From assembly GCA_900155495.1 (NCBI GenBank), contig FTLJ01000349.1, forward strand, positions 1-64,000: a stretch of 64,000 bases of DNA, written 5' to 3'. This DNA comes from Porogramme epimiltina (taxonomy: Eukaryota > Basidiomycota > Agaricomycetes > Polyporales > Polyporaceae). Position numbers and translations under genes: made by a program. Of this stretch, positions 22,800 through 34,526 are shown piece after piece; the stretch's first letter is position 1, and the number at the start of each line of letters is the position of its first letter. The notes under the pieces are model-generated. The model was given only the letters and a program-made list of their open reading frames with translations. It was not told the DNA's origin and ran no database searches.

Positions 22800-23890
22800 G
22801 GGGGCTGGAACTCAGCTGAGGCTGGGGTGTAGCGACAACGCCTCGGGGTTCTTAAGTGGGCGCAGCTTAAGCATGGAAGTTCGAGCTTCACATGGGTGAT
22901 AGTAAAAGGATGGCCTTAGATGACGCACGGTGCCATTTAAGCACTATAGTTGTGTCAGCAGAATCCACTGCTGTTCGGGGTATGGTCCACGCACTATCCG
23001 AAAGACCACCATTATATCTACAATCGACGCTGCAAGCGAAGCGGCTGATATGGAGTATGGAGTTCGTATTGAAGACGGACATGTGTCTTCATGGTAGCGG
23101 TGTCAACGTACTCATCGGGTGGCACAATAAGATGACGAGACAAGCTTACAGTACTTGTAGCCGAACGACATATAGGCGGTAGCGTTTGGTAGAGGGATGT
23201 CGTGTCGTCTTGGGGAGGGGGGGGGGCAAGCCTCCTCGACAGGTCCTTTGTCCTGGCCAAGTTGAGGGGTAGGCATCGGACGTGACAAATCCGGAGGACA
23301 CTCGTCGTGTAGACGATTGGAGATCCTTCCGTCAACCAGACAGTGGTGGAATTCATGTCCGGGAAGACCTGATCAGGCCACCGTGGTGAGGTTCAGTGTT
23401 ACACCCCACAAGGCTGTTGAAGTGCAAGGCACCGAAGAGTCTTCTGGATCCATGGCCATACTGCTAGTGTGGAATGTTAGTATAGACGAATTTTCGGTGA
23501 AGGTACTTGTTCAACGTCACCTTTAGATCGGGTGAAAGAAATGCTATACCGGTGGGCTACTTACGAGATAATGGAAGAGAGTAGAAGCTCACTCCAAAGT
23601 GTTCAGACCACGGTACATGTACAGAAGATGCAGGACATCGGAAATCGCAGTCCAGGACTGGGCGAAGCGAAAACGGCAGCTCGTTGAAGGACGAATAAGC
23701 GCTGAGCCACGTGGACGGGCCTAGACTGCTGCTTGAGGTCGTGGTATGATTACTTCAATGCGACGCATACAACGAGCGATGCATTATAGCCAAGTTATCA
23801 AGCACCTGGTTCCAACACTCCAAGCGCATGAAGGTACGACGAGAGCGAGACTTCAATGGAATTCCTACATCCCGGCATTTACAACAGTGC
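22800..23890. other. Spacer between amidase and copper-fist genes
   Basis: No coding region supported. It includes a G-run (23215-23228). The rest would hold the amidase promoter and the copper-fist 3' untranslated region. Confidence 0.45.
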
Positions 23891-25849
23891 CTACAACGCG
23901 CCTACAAGAAAAGAGCCTGGGGCACCTGCAAAAGGGGGCGCGTGGCCCCCGCTACTGCTACGGCGACTAGTCCGATATTGATTGTGATCTGCACCAAGAT
24001 GGTTCGGGAACGAGGAGACGGGAGGGCGAGAGACGGAAGGTGACGGAACTTGGGTATTCGGGCTCCCCGCAGACCGTCGCGCACTTCCTGCCTGCCCCAT
24101 GGGGGCGCCAAGCGGTCCATCGCGGGCGACCCCGAGTAGACCGGGTGATGATGGGGACGAGGGGAGGCGTGACGAGGATGATGACGAGGAAGCGTGACCG
24201 GGATGCGCCGCCGCGAGCCATGGACCGTCCGCATAGCCGGATGTCGATTGGCTGGCAGAAGCGCTAGGACGGGCACGTTGGACATCGCCCGGATATTGTC
24301 CACGGCGCTGTGTGGCGAACTCGACTGGGCGTCCGGAGCCGCCGCTGGGAAGGAAGCCAGTCCCGCTGTGTCCGCACGTGCATAGGCCGGGCTGGCACTG
24401 GCACTGCGGAGGGGACCGGCCGCCATCTTGTTGGGGCTGGAGTTGGAGCTGAGAGTTGAGGAACTCGTCCAGCATGTTGAAGCTTTCCATCAGATTGGGG
24501 TCGAAGCGGAGCTCGGATTGGCTGGGGCTGGTGGAGGGGGGTATCGTGGGATGCATGGCGGTGTTCGTCGAAGACATTTGGCGGATCCAATCGTCGACAT
24601 TCTGCATGGGGTTATCCTCGTACATAGACTGGTCCGTGGGAGACGCGAGGGCGGGGAGAGTGTTGGTGTGATGTTGGAGGCAGGCGACGCAGGTAGTTGG
24701 GTTGGTGCATGCGGCTGAGGGATCTGCGGTGCGACCATGGTGTCCTGTACATCCCACGCAAGCGCACGACGACCCGCAGTTGCACATTGGCCGCGAGGTA
24801 ACCGATGTAGCGAAAGAAGGGTTGTAGTCGTTTTGAGAAAGGAACCAGCTGCTGAAGCCTTCATCGACATTCGAAGAGCCGTCGGAAAAGGGGGAAGGGC
24901 GGGTAGGCGTGATGGGACTCATAGGAGAGTGACTAGACGGACGCGTCTGTTCGTGCACCCGCCCGTATGTATCGAAATATTGCTGCCCTTGACCAAGGAG
25001 ACGAGAGGACGGAGAGGAGTCATGGGAAATGCGAGGGGAGGGACCTGGTTCCTGGGTAGGAGGTTTGGGAAGAACGGGACGCTTGTTACCGAGGTGAGCA
25101 TCAGCGACGAGAGCAGCTGGCCTGGAGAAGACTTCGCCCGAGGATGGTGGTGTGTTACGCGTGATATTGGAACCCCGGCGTGACGACGTCTTGGATGGAC
25201 GCTTTCCACGAGCGCGAGGGGTCGCGCAAGTGCATGTCGCGCTATCTTTGCAAGTACAGCCTGGAGCTATGACTTTGATTAGTAAAGGGATAGTTCAAAG
25301 GCAACATAAGTTACTGACTGCTATTGTCCGAGTCGGACTCGGAGAATGGTTGGGACGCGACCGACGCCTCCAGCAGCAGCTCTTGGGGCAGACCGCTAGG
25401 AAACGCGGCGCGGACCGAAACCTTTGGCCCTGCTCACGGTGGGAGGAAGCAGACCTTGAAGGTCAGACAAGATGGACAAGAACCACACGGAATGTATTAA
25501 CACACCTTTGCTTGAGGCACCTGCCTTGCCGTCAGAGTCCTTGCTTTCGCAGACACATTTCACGTGTATCTGGCGGGTTTTTCGGAGTTCACGGCAGTGT
25601 TCGCATTGAGTGGCTGGGCGGCCTATTTTCTTTATCTCGAAGAGAGGTCGGTCGGTGTGTCGGCAGGATGAGGAGCGGTGGCCTTTGATGCAACTTTCAC
25701 TACCAGACGTCAGCGCACGTGATCGCGTCATGGAGCGTAATGAGGAGACATACCAGGCGTACTTCTTGCCTCCAACGAAAACCTGGCAGACCGGAGGGGT
25801 GGGGCGCTCAGAGACCGAAGCCTCTGAGCGGTATGATGAAACGCACCAT
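23891..25849 (-). CDS. Copper-fist transcription factor (Cuf1/Mac1-like)
   Basis: A copper-responsive DNA-binding regulator. The copper fist is assembled from exons 2 and 3: VFVGGKKYACESCIKGHRSSSCRH, then TDRPLFEIKKIGRPATQCEHC and RELRKTRQIHVKC. This gives the Zn-binding Cys3His set and the GRP minor-groove motif. The only suitable initiator is ATG 25849, which is followed at once by a donor GTGCGT; the next exon begins at 25782 with GTT. Downstream lie three Cys-rich clusters: CTCKDSATCTC, CNCGSSCACVGC and CQCQPGLCTC. Clusters of this kind sense Cu(I) in fungal Cuf1/Mac1 proteins. Between them are Ser/Pro-rich linkers and a segment MYEDNPMQNVDDWIRQMSS. The last exon is one long open frame ending SFLVGAL. 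It likely controls copper uptake or detoxification genes; the direction cannot be read from sequence. Confidence 0.85.
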
Positions 25850-27396
25850 AGCGATCAATGCGAGGGCTGGGGTGGATGGATTTAGGCGCGAACGGGTAGT
25901 GAGGATGGATATATGCAGGTGAAATAAGGGAGAGACGCCTCGGACGCGCTTGCCAGCGCCCGCGACGCAGCGCGTCGACTAATGAGATATAGAGAACGCT
26001 GTATTTGCGGGTTTTGGTGCGAAGTTCATGGCGACGGGTGTATGGAGGAAAGAGACTGGGAGATTCTACTCCCTGCTCTCCGAACCGCATATAAGTGCTC
26101 CCTGTGCCACCGGGACCAAACAGAGCCAACGTCGGTGACCGGACCGCGTAACTGCGTGATGGTCACGGCATGGCTGTCCACCACGTGTCTGCTCTCGAGT
26201 GGCAATATTTGCTCGCAGCGACGTCATCGGGCGAGGATGATCGGGTGTAGACACATCTCCAGGACCATCGGAACCCACTTTCATATCCATCACGCCAGGT
26301 GGTTGGGCTGCCATCCTCGGGCTCTACCGTGCAGCAACTTTCGGCGAGAATCTTTCCTCAATGGGCAGCAGCGATCCAACATATGCACTCTTTCCGCCGG
26401 ATATTGTTATAGCAAGGAGGAGAATAGCGCCCCAGCTCGCCCCCAGCACTCACCAGGAACACCAGTGGCGACTGCGTTCCCGAGACAAGATGGCATCTGC
26501 GCCATTTGTAGCGCATGATTGCCTTCCGAGGCCCTCAAAGAACCCCCGCTAGTCCCGAGCAGCGTCCAAGAAACGTTTCTGACGGATGAACACAACCACG
26601 AGGCGCACTTCTTGCCACCCGCTATTCCTAACACGAATTCCTTTATTGCCTGCGCGTTGCTATAGATAGCAGGGCAGTGCAAATCTCGCCACGGTGAGAC
26701 ACGCGCAAACAGGTGAATGTGAAGCGGTCTTCGATAGTCCCGGTCATGGTGTCATGCCAGCATCTGCACCATAATCCACACTTGACCTGGTGACCTCGGG
26801 GTTGATCACATCGGTGAGGCTCAAACACGACTTATCTGCTGTACCAGCCTGTCTGCGATGGGATCCGGTGGGAGAAGGAGACCGGAGCGCTAAGATCTCA
26901 TAACGGACATCGGATAGCAAGCTCGAGGTTGCGAAGCTTAGCACCTGGGCTTGGTACCCGTTCGCTTTTCCAGAACCTGTACCCATCCATCGAGTCGACG
27001 TGCGGACCTTTTCCGCCTGACCTCATGTGCATGCTCCGCAGTAAGTAGAGTTGCATCCCTGCGTCTGGCGAAATGAGCTCGCCGTACAAGACGGGTTTTC
27101 TCGGACCGCGTTATCGTACTGCCTGACGATATGGCACAGTGGACCCGTGTGCCAGTGGCCATGGACATAGGCGCGACGATAACCGAACATTGTCTGGTTG
27201 GAGGGTGGCCCGCGATTGCCAAAGTGTCCAAGTCGCCGGGAGGCGCACAGATGTAGTACTACATTACTACATTACTACATAGTTATGGATGTCTAGTAAA
27301 GGTAGCTTTAATGCTCATAGACGCGCTTCCACGCGCTCACTATCGGCAAACTGTTTGCTCCTCCGAGTCGCCGTTACCAGTCCCCACCATCCCCGT
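25850..27396. other. Spacer upstream of the copper-fist gene
   Basis: No gene supported. It holds the promoters of the copper-fist gene (-) and the methyltransferase (+), and an octamer repeat at 27257-27280. On the minus strand around 26550-26640 there is a weak, partial similarity to the copper-fist second exon (GGCAAGAAGTGCGCCT against GGCAAGAAGTACGCCT). It is too short to call a pseudogene. Confidence 0.45.
27257..27280 (+). repeat. Octamer tandem repeat (TACTACAT)3
   Basis: Three perfect TACTACAT units lie just upstream of the methyltransferase gene. It is a simple microsatellite. Confidence 0.95.
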
Positions 27397-28738
27397 ATGT
27401 TCTTTTACGCGTTCTTCCTCCGCCCTCCACCCACCCACGCCGCCCCCGGAAGCCTCGTCTCCTTCACCCCCAAGCTCGCCAACGACCTGCGCACTGAAGA
27501 CTTTACCGGCGACGAGGAGCTTTTCTACTCCTGGTCGCTCGCAGGCCCCAGCGCGGCCGCCGCGCCGTTCCCCGAGCTCACCCCGCCGCAAAAGCTCACC
27601 GTCTGGCGTCCGGGAGCCTTCAAGGAGTGCGCGGTCCCCCTGCCTCCGCGTGCCCGCGAGGGCGAGGCGTACCGGCTCGTGCTCACCACCCGCGCGCATG
27701 CCCGCGCGCACGTCGCGAACCTTGCCGCGCCCGACATCGGCGCGCGCCCGTTCCCCGTGATGTCCGTCCCGATAACGGTGACCTCCCGCGCGCGGGGGGC
27801 GGTGGAAAAACAGCAAGAGATCGAGAGGGTGTACCGAGTGCCGCTCCTCCCTGGGCGGGACGGGTTTCTCAAGATCAGGGAGCAGACGTCGTTTGATCTC
27901 GACAAGGTGTGTGAGGTCTCCTCGCGGGCGACATTGGGACGCTCATTTCGTAGATTGCGCGGTAGAAAGTATGGGATAGTGGCATCGGCCTCAGTTCATG
28001 GCTTGTCGAACTCGCGGAACAATCGACTCCAAAAACTGAAGAACACCCTCTAGTCTCGCGCGCACGAGAAGCTCTGCTCTCGTCGCGCAAGCGCAGAATC
28101 ATCGAGCTAGGTGCGCTCTGCCCGCTTTGGGTTGGCCTCCCGCACTGAACCAGGCTATGCTTCAGGCTCTGGGACTGGCATCGTATCTCTTACCCTTGGG
28201 GCTCTAAGATCCGCAAGAACGACGGACAATACAGGATGCATACTTACAACAGATCTCGGTATGCCCCCTCTTCCCCACGGCGAGACACCAAGCCTGACTT
28301 TCTGCAGACTCCGCCCTCCCACTCCTCACGCACAACATCTCCACCCACGAGCCCCTCTTCAGCACCCCCGCGACCCGCCCCGTCCCTCTCGCTCTCGACT
28401 GGGACGAACCCCTCCCCGACAGCGTCCGCACAGCCGCGGTGGACGGCGGCTTCGACGCGATCATCATGGCCGACGTCACCTACAACACCGCGTCCTTCCC
28501 CGCGCTCGTCCGGACGCTCTCAGCGCTCGTCGCGCTCAGCCCTCCGGACGCCCTGCCCACAATCGTGCTCGGGTATAAGGAGCGCGATCCGGAGGAGCGC
28601 ACGCTCTGGGAGATGGCGCGGGAGAGCGAGGCGGGGATCGTGTTCGAGCGGGTCGGGGAGCGCGGGGGCGCGGGTCGGGAGCCAGTCGAGGTATGGATCG
28701 GGCGGTGCGCGCGTCGGGCCGCGGGCGCGCAGGAGTGA
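27397..28738 (+). CDS. Methyltransf_16 family (lysine-type) methyltransferase
   Basis: A SAM-dependent methyltransferase of the seven-beta-strand group that includes protein-lysine methyltransferases. The start at ATG 27397 (MFFYAFFLRPPP) is preferred over the upstream ATG 27289 because it matches the family N-terminus. Four exons: the first encodes an N-terminal domain ending TSFDLDK. The second begins KVWDSGIGLSSWLVELAE and ends RRIIELG. The third begins SGTGIVSLTLG, which completes the SAM motif E-L-G-x-G-T-G. The last carries DGGFDAIIMADVTYNTASFP, where the D-x-x-Y acidic motif is typical of this group, and ends RRAAGAQE. The GC content of the coding exons is high. The target protein cannot be told from sequence. 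Confidence 0.8.
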
Positions 28739-29624
28739 GATTGGGTTGCGCGATGTTACCGCGGACGCAGTCAAGGTCGAAATCAAAGCTGTATGCGTAT
28801 GTTTCATTGTGTGCTGCGGTGATTTTGAGCGGCACCGCGGTCCCGCAGGCTGTCTTTGGCAGGCGCGGGCGGGCCTTGTGGGAGCGTAGCGCCGCGCCTT
28901 GCGAGCCGCGATCTGTCCTGACCTCTCATTCTCCGAGGCACCCGTAGGTTCGCTTCTGCGCAGGCGTTGTATTCCCATCGTAGCCCTTCACGAAGCCACC
29001 GTACTGCGGCTCAGGCCACCGCTGTCATACTAGGGCACTGCTCGCCCCACGCATCACGGCCACCACAGACACCCTCTAACCTCTAGCCTCGAGCTCGGGG
29101 CCGGGTTCCGCAGTAGAACTCCGTCGTGCCTCCCCCCGCAGCGCCTTCGCCAACGACATAGGCACCATGCGACGCCTCTTCAAAATGGAGTGCTTCTGCT
29201 GCGCCTGTCTGTACACCGTGTGGACGTCGTTCGGGATCAGCGTCCCCGTGTTGCGGATACTTGCCCCTCGGCTAATACGGGTATCGCTCCCCGAGAACTA
29301 AATGAATTGCGCAGGGTACGCGGTGTTCAAGATCGAGGCCGCCGTGCCAAGCGAAAATTGAAGTCACCGAGGGCGCCGAGCTCGGGGGACCCTCCGAGGG
29401 GGCGCCTAAGGTGGTTTTCGTAACGGGTGGCTGCTTGCAAGGGCTGGAGTTCCGGACATTGTACACAATAGGGCTATTATTTTCCACATCGGAGTGGTAC
29501 AAGTCTGTTACTAGACCGGAGGGAACACCGACAATGGCTCTGTGATCGTTGCGCTGAGAGCTAGGCTCAAGCGCCTCTCTAGGACGTAGTCGTGGACCTC
29601 TGGGTGTCTTGAACAAGGGCGGAG
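28739..29624. other. Spacer between methyltransferase and P450 1
   Basis: No gene supported. A short open stretch at 29167-29300 (+) encodes MRRLFKMECFCCACLYTVW and a hydrophobic continuation, possibly a leftover exon; I do not recognise it. Confidence 0.4.
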
Positions 29625-31591
29625 TCAACGGTCATTCTTGGGGTTGGGGTGAATCAATACGCACGAAATAGCCGCGTTTGAAGCAGCCCGATACTCGAGC
29701 TTCACCGGCCGGCCTTCCGCATCCAGCGGAGGGCGGATGCTGAACGCGTGCAGGATCGATGCGCACAGCACGAACATGGACGCTTCCGCGAACGGGCGGC
29801 CGGGGCACACCCTGCGCAGTGCACACGCGATCAGAGACGCACGGCCTTGGGAATGGTGGGACACGGATCTACGCACCTCCGCCCAAAGCCGTACACGAAC
29901 TCCGCAGGGTCGCCCGTTGTGAGGTCGAGCCGCCCGTTCGCGTCGAGGAAGCGCTCCGGGACGAACTCGTCCGGGTTCGGGTAGACCTCAGGGTCGTGTG
30001 CCATCGCCCTGACCGCGGATTGTGAGAGTAAGATTCAAATCGCGGGCAGGACCCGAGGAGGTACGCGTACCAGATGTTCGCTGAGACGATAGTACCCGCG
30101 GGAATGAAATATCCGTCGTATTCATCGTCGGCGGAGGTGCAGTGCGGTACGCCGATAGGGGTCACGACGTGCCAGCGGAGTACCTCCCGGAGGAGTGCGT
30201 TCATGTACGGCAGGGTGGCTTGGTCTGCAAAGCTGGGAAGGCGACTCGTGCCCACTACCGCGTCCAGCTCGGCCTGCGCCTTTTGCTGCACGAGCGGGTA
30301 CATGGCCATGGCAAGGATGAAGGCCTGCAGAGCTGCATCTGTCTAAGACGAGATTGAGCAGGCTCAGCTTGGTGCACGCTTAGCGCGCGTTGGGGTCTAC
30401 TTACGGTATCGATTCCACCTCCATACGATGTGGCGTGTCAGTGAGAATAGGCATCTAGAGGACTCAATGCGCTTACCGAGGTAGCAAGTGATCGCCATAC
30501 CTTTGATGACACGCTCCACCTCCTCTTGGTTCGCTGCGTCAACAGTGCTAGGATCGTTGAGCAAACGGGAGACGATAGAGTCGCGGCCTGTGTCAATGTG
30601 CTGGAGATAGGTTGTCACCGATAGGATATAGAGAAGGCTTTAGAGGACTCACTATCTTCTTGGCTGTACTGAACAGTCTGTCGACGACGGTGGTGACGTC
30701 GCGACGAGCTTCTGCGGCGAAACGCTTGAAGTGCGCGCCTGGAAACCAAGCGGGGACATTTCTAAGGACGGGGAGGGCCTCGACGGCATATCTTCCAGGC
30801 GTCAATATCTTTTCGGCGACCTCAAGAACCCTCTCAACCATCTCGTAGTAGCGGTTGTCCAGCACGATGTCATACGTGACTCTAATGACATGCGCCGTGA
30901 ATGCGCTGAGAGATGGCTCGGGGTGAGTCATCCCGCAAGTCTCCGCCGAGGAAAACACTTACAAATTCATCTTCTCGCAGATGCTCCGTGGGGATAGCAG
31001 TAAATCCGAAAGGAATCGTCGGGCAAACTCGTGATGCATCGGTTCGTACACCGCTGCGGTATCCGCACCAAATGACTTGCCGAAAGCGCGTCTATGCTTC
31101 CGCCATTCGGGCCCGTAGTTTCTGAGCACCGTCATACAGTCTAGGCCGGTCCTTCGGGGGAGGGTGGGGGTTGTCAGCAGCCAGGTAAAGTGATAAGGTG
31201 TTCCACGTACAGCTCCGCCATGATGGACTTAGGCCGGCCAGAGTAATTCGCGGAGCGCTTGTCGAGCAGCTCGCGCGCGACCTTGTATGATCCGAGCACA
31301 ATCATGGGCTGCCCGAGGACGTCCAAATACATGACTTCGCCTGGGGAGAGTGCGTAAGCTCCCCTTTTCCTCCAAAGGCACATCAACGCTGCCACACGCA
31401 CCATACTTTGCAGACAAAGCTGAGAACTCGCGTCCTAGGTGCTTTCGTGGCATGTCGAAGGCGTTGCCTATAACAGGGAGGCCCTTCGGTCCCGGGGGAA
31501 GACGCGTGCTTGGCCTTCTGCGTGCTCGATAGACCTGTAAAAACAGAAGGCCGAGCGCAATGTTCAAAGCTGCGAGCCAATTCCAGGTCAT
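29625..31591 (-). CDS. Cytochrome P450 monooxygenase 1
   Basis: A haem-thiolate monooxygenase anchored in the endoplasmic reticulum. ATG 31591 opens a membrane anchor (MTWNWLAALNIALGLLFLQV) followed by a basic, Pro-rich hinge RLPPGPKGLPVIGNAFDMP. Conserved blocks: ELLDKRSANYSGRP, YGPEWRKHRRAF, ALLREVLRWH with the E-x-x-R pair, the PERF motif (EFVPERFLD) and the haem loop FVYGFGRRVCPGRPFAEAS, which is split by an intron before the VCPG. The Thr-containing I-helix region is spread over small exons near 30310-30420. About ten exons, near 510 residues. The anchor and hinge resemble the large Agaricomycete group that databases often label O-methylsterigmatocystin oxidoreductase; this label says nothing certain about substrate. 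First of five related P450s on this strand. Confidence 0.85.
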
Positions 31592-32444
31592 TGCGATTTG
31601 TGGACGAAGGCTTCGAAGGTGAATTGGACGCTCCGTTCTCCCTGTTGGACCCAGAGGGTGCCTTGTTCATTTATATGAGGGGGGCGCATAGCCTAACATT
31701 ACCCCCGATGGCCGCGGACGGGCGCATTCCTTCGGGCGGCGTGGCTGATTGCGAATTCCGAGTGCCTCCGGACGAAATTTGAGCCGCAATGCCGAATGGC
31801 AGCGCTGTCCTCGACACCCGGAGAATGCGGCTCGGTTTCGCACAGGTGCCCTTGATGTGTGCACGGCCAAATTGCAGATTAGAAGGCGGATGCGGCTTCC
31901 ATCGCTTGCCCATTATAGTTCCGATTCTATGGCCAACCAGAGACGTTCGACAGCCCGACAATGACTGCATTAACAAGACTCGTCAGCTTTGTCCACATGG
32001 CGGCACTACACTCACCCTAACGTGTCGGACGCTCCTAAAGATGGCATAGCACGAGTGCTAACTGAGCAGGGCTGTGATAATGATGGGCGGAGAATCACGA
32101 TACGTATGGCCCCAGAAAGCGCACAGCATGTCTTGTCTGGCACCATCATCGTAAAGTATGCTTAACTTCATGGGTCTAGCATCAGGATTCCACGATGTTA
32201 TCAAGAGTGGTAACAAATGCAGTTACTGGCCTTCAAATCAAAGCTTGATGGGTCTGAGGTCGCGATGAATATGCATACGTCATTGAGTTCGGACGCAAGT
32301 GTATCGATATCAAGCTCCGATCAAATATTAAATTACAATCCTAACTCAGATTTATTTTCCGATGAATAACCACGACTTTCAAACAGTAGATACATAAGTG
32401 TGAACGATATCAGTTGAACATTGTGGAACTGACGGAGTCCAATC
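31592..32444. other. Spacer between P450 1 and P450 2
   Basis: Contains the P450 1 promoter and the P450 2 3' end. No other gene seen. Confidence 0.5.
31669..31678 (-). promoter_or_regulatory. TATA box of P450 1
   Basis: CATATAAATG on the minus strand, about 80 bases upstream of the start codon. The other P450 genes 2-4 have a similar box at a similar distance. Confidence 0.6.
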
Positions 32445-34526
32445 AGGGCGCCGTATTGCCCGTCGGGGTAAGCGACCTGATCAGATCCTCTACTCGTGGT
32501 GAGCGAGGAGTCAAAACGTAATCATAAACCTCGGAGTGTCTACCAAGGTGATGAGTAAACAAGGGATTGGAGGTTGAACAACTTGAAGCGGAAACCAGAG
32601 CTTACGAAATCACTCCGGTGGACCCGAATGTATGTTCCATCTTCACTGGTATCCCGAGCTCATCGAGCGGTCCTTGAACTTTGAAGGAATACAAAACAGA
32701 CGCGCATAAGATGAAAATTGAGGAGTCTGCGAAGTGACGTCCAGGGCAGCGCCTATGAAGTAGGTGGGTTAGATTCTACGGATGTTGCAGAACGGAAGAC
32801 CACCAACCTCCGCCCAAATCCAAATGCGAAGTCTTCCGGATCCCCCTCCGATATGTCGAGCTTCCCCGAGGAGTCGAGGAACCGTTCGGGCATGAACCTT
32901 TCTGGATCGGTATACTTCTTATCGCGAGACATAGCCCTGGAGGGAAATGCGAGTCAACGCTCGTTCCACTTATGATAGTACTCGGCGCTTACCACAAATT
33001 AGGACATATCAGTGACCCTGCGGGAATGAGATATCCATTGTACTCGTCGTCGCTCGTGGAAAGGTGCGGGACGCCTATCGGTGCCACGACATGCCACCGG
33101 TAAAGTTCCTTAACGAGTGCATTGATATATGGAAGTGAGTCGCGGTCAGAGAAGTCGGGGAGGCGACTCTGTCCAATCACTGTGTCGAGTTCCTCCTGGG
33201 CTTTCTGTTGAACATCCGGGTAAAGCGCCATCGCGAGAAGGAAGGCGAAAAGGGTAGTATTTGTCTATTGAATGTATCAGTGAAAAGTATTATTTGGTAT
33301 AGACCCAGGCACTTACTGTATCTGAACCTGCTGATAACGCGTGCGGCGTAAAACGATAGGTAAAGCCGGACATAGCTGAATCAAGCATACCTGTGTAACC
33401 GGAAAAGCCTACATCCTTGCACAGGTTCTCGAGATCTGCAATTTCGGCTGGGCTGAGATCTTTCCCCTCATTGAGAAGAGAAGAAAGAATAGAGCCACGT
33501 CCAACGTCTGTGTACTACTAACCTGTGATTAGCACAGTAATCATGGAGTATCACTGTAACGCACATACCATTTGTTGCTTTGCAGTTTCGAATAGAGTGT
33601 TCACAATCTCTGTAACTTCCTCTTTAACTTGAGCGGTATATTTTTGGAATCTTCCTCCAGGACACCAAGAGGGTAGGTAGCGAAGAAACGGGAACACTTC
33701 AACTGCATATCGTCCTAGAGTTAGCACATCTTCTCCGGCTTCCATGGCATGCTCTATCATAGCGTGATACTTGTCGTCTGAATCTGAAGGCTTGATTCCG
33801 TAAGTGATCTGTAGGATTGAGGCATCGAACGCGCTGAGGTGTTATGTCTCGTGAGGGCGTTCCGTTAGGAGCAAGTCATAGAACAAGTCCCTCACAACTT
33901 AAGTTTCTTGACGACGTCAGAGGGAGATTCCAACACCGCTAGAAGAAATCCGCGCGTTCCTGCTAGCTGGACGGGATAGTACTGAGATGATCTTTGAGAG
34001 TTGAACACCTGGTGGAATGCACGCCGCTGAGTCCTCCACTCAGGTCCGTATGGCTTCATCGCCAGTAGCAAATCGAATCCAGATCTGATATACCGAGCGG
34101 TTAGCGATACCGGACATCGCATTGAGAACCCAGAGCTGAGACGCACAGTTCTCCCATGATTGTCGGAATGCGATCGGAATATATTGCGGATCGTTTGTCT
34201 AGTAGCTCTCGTGCCGCTTGATACGAACTGACAACTACAATGGGTTGCCCAAATACACACATGTACATGATCGTGCCTATATATGCACACCTTAGCAGCT
34301 GCAGGGTCAAAGAGCGCCTCCACATACCATATTTCGCGGACAAGTCCATGAAGCCGCGCCCTAGGTGACCTGAAGGCATGTCAAGGACATTACCAATGAT
34401 CGGGAACGGTTTAGGCCCTGGTGCAAGACGGGCTCTCCAACGGGGCCTTGAGACGTGGACTATGAGTAAAACTAGTAGTCCAGCCAGTACAGCCCATAGT
34501 GTCGATAGTGAGAATGCCCAAGCCAT
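32445..34526 (-). CDS. Cytochrome P450 monooxygenase 2
   Basis: Same family as the neighbours. ATG 34526 opens MAWAFSLSTLWAVLAGLLVL, then LAPGPKPFPIIGNVLDMPSG. Conserved blocks: ELLDKRSAIYSDR, YGPEWRTQRRAFHQVF, the I-helix piece GYTAGSDT (an intron lies inside GYTA), INALVKELYRWH (E-x-x-R), RFMPERFLDSSGKLD and the haem loop FAFGFGRR joined over an intron to RCPGRHFADSS. The last exon reads HSEVYDYVLTPRSPRVEDL and ends at TGA 32445. All joins keep the frame. It is divergent from the Zn2Cys6 regulator 1, sharing a 1-kb intergenic region, which suggests joint control. Substrate unknown. Confidence 0.85.

Noticed and set aside
27289..27396. Upstream ATG extending the methyltransferase by 36 codons
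   Set aside because: The extension is not like the family, whereas MFFYAFFLRPPP at 27397 is the usual N-terminus.
33340..33480. P450 2 seeming to have an odd insert before AGSDT
   Set aside because: The insert begins GTATGC and ends ATCAG; removing it as an intron gives the normal GYTAGSDT.
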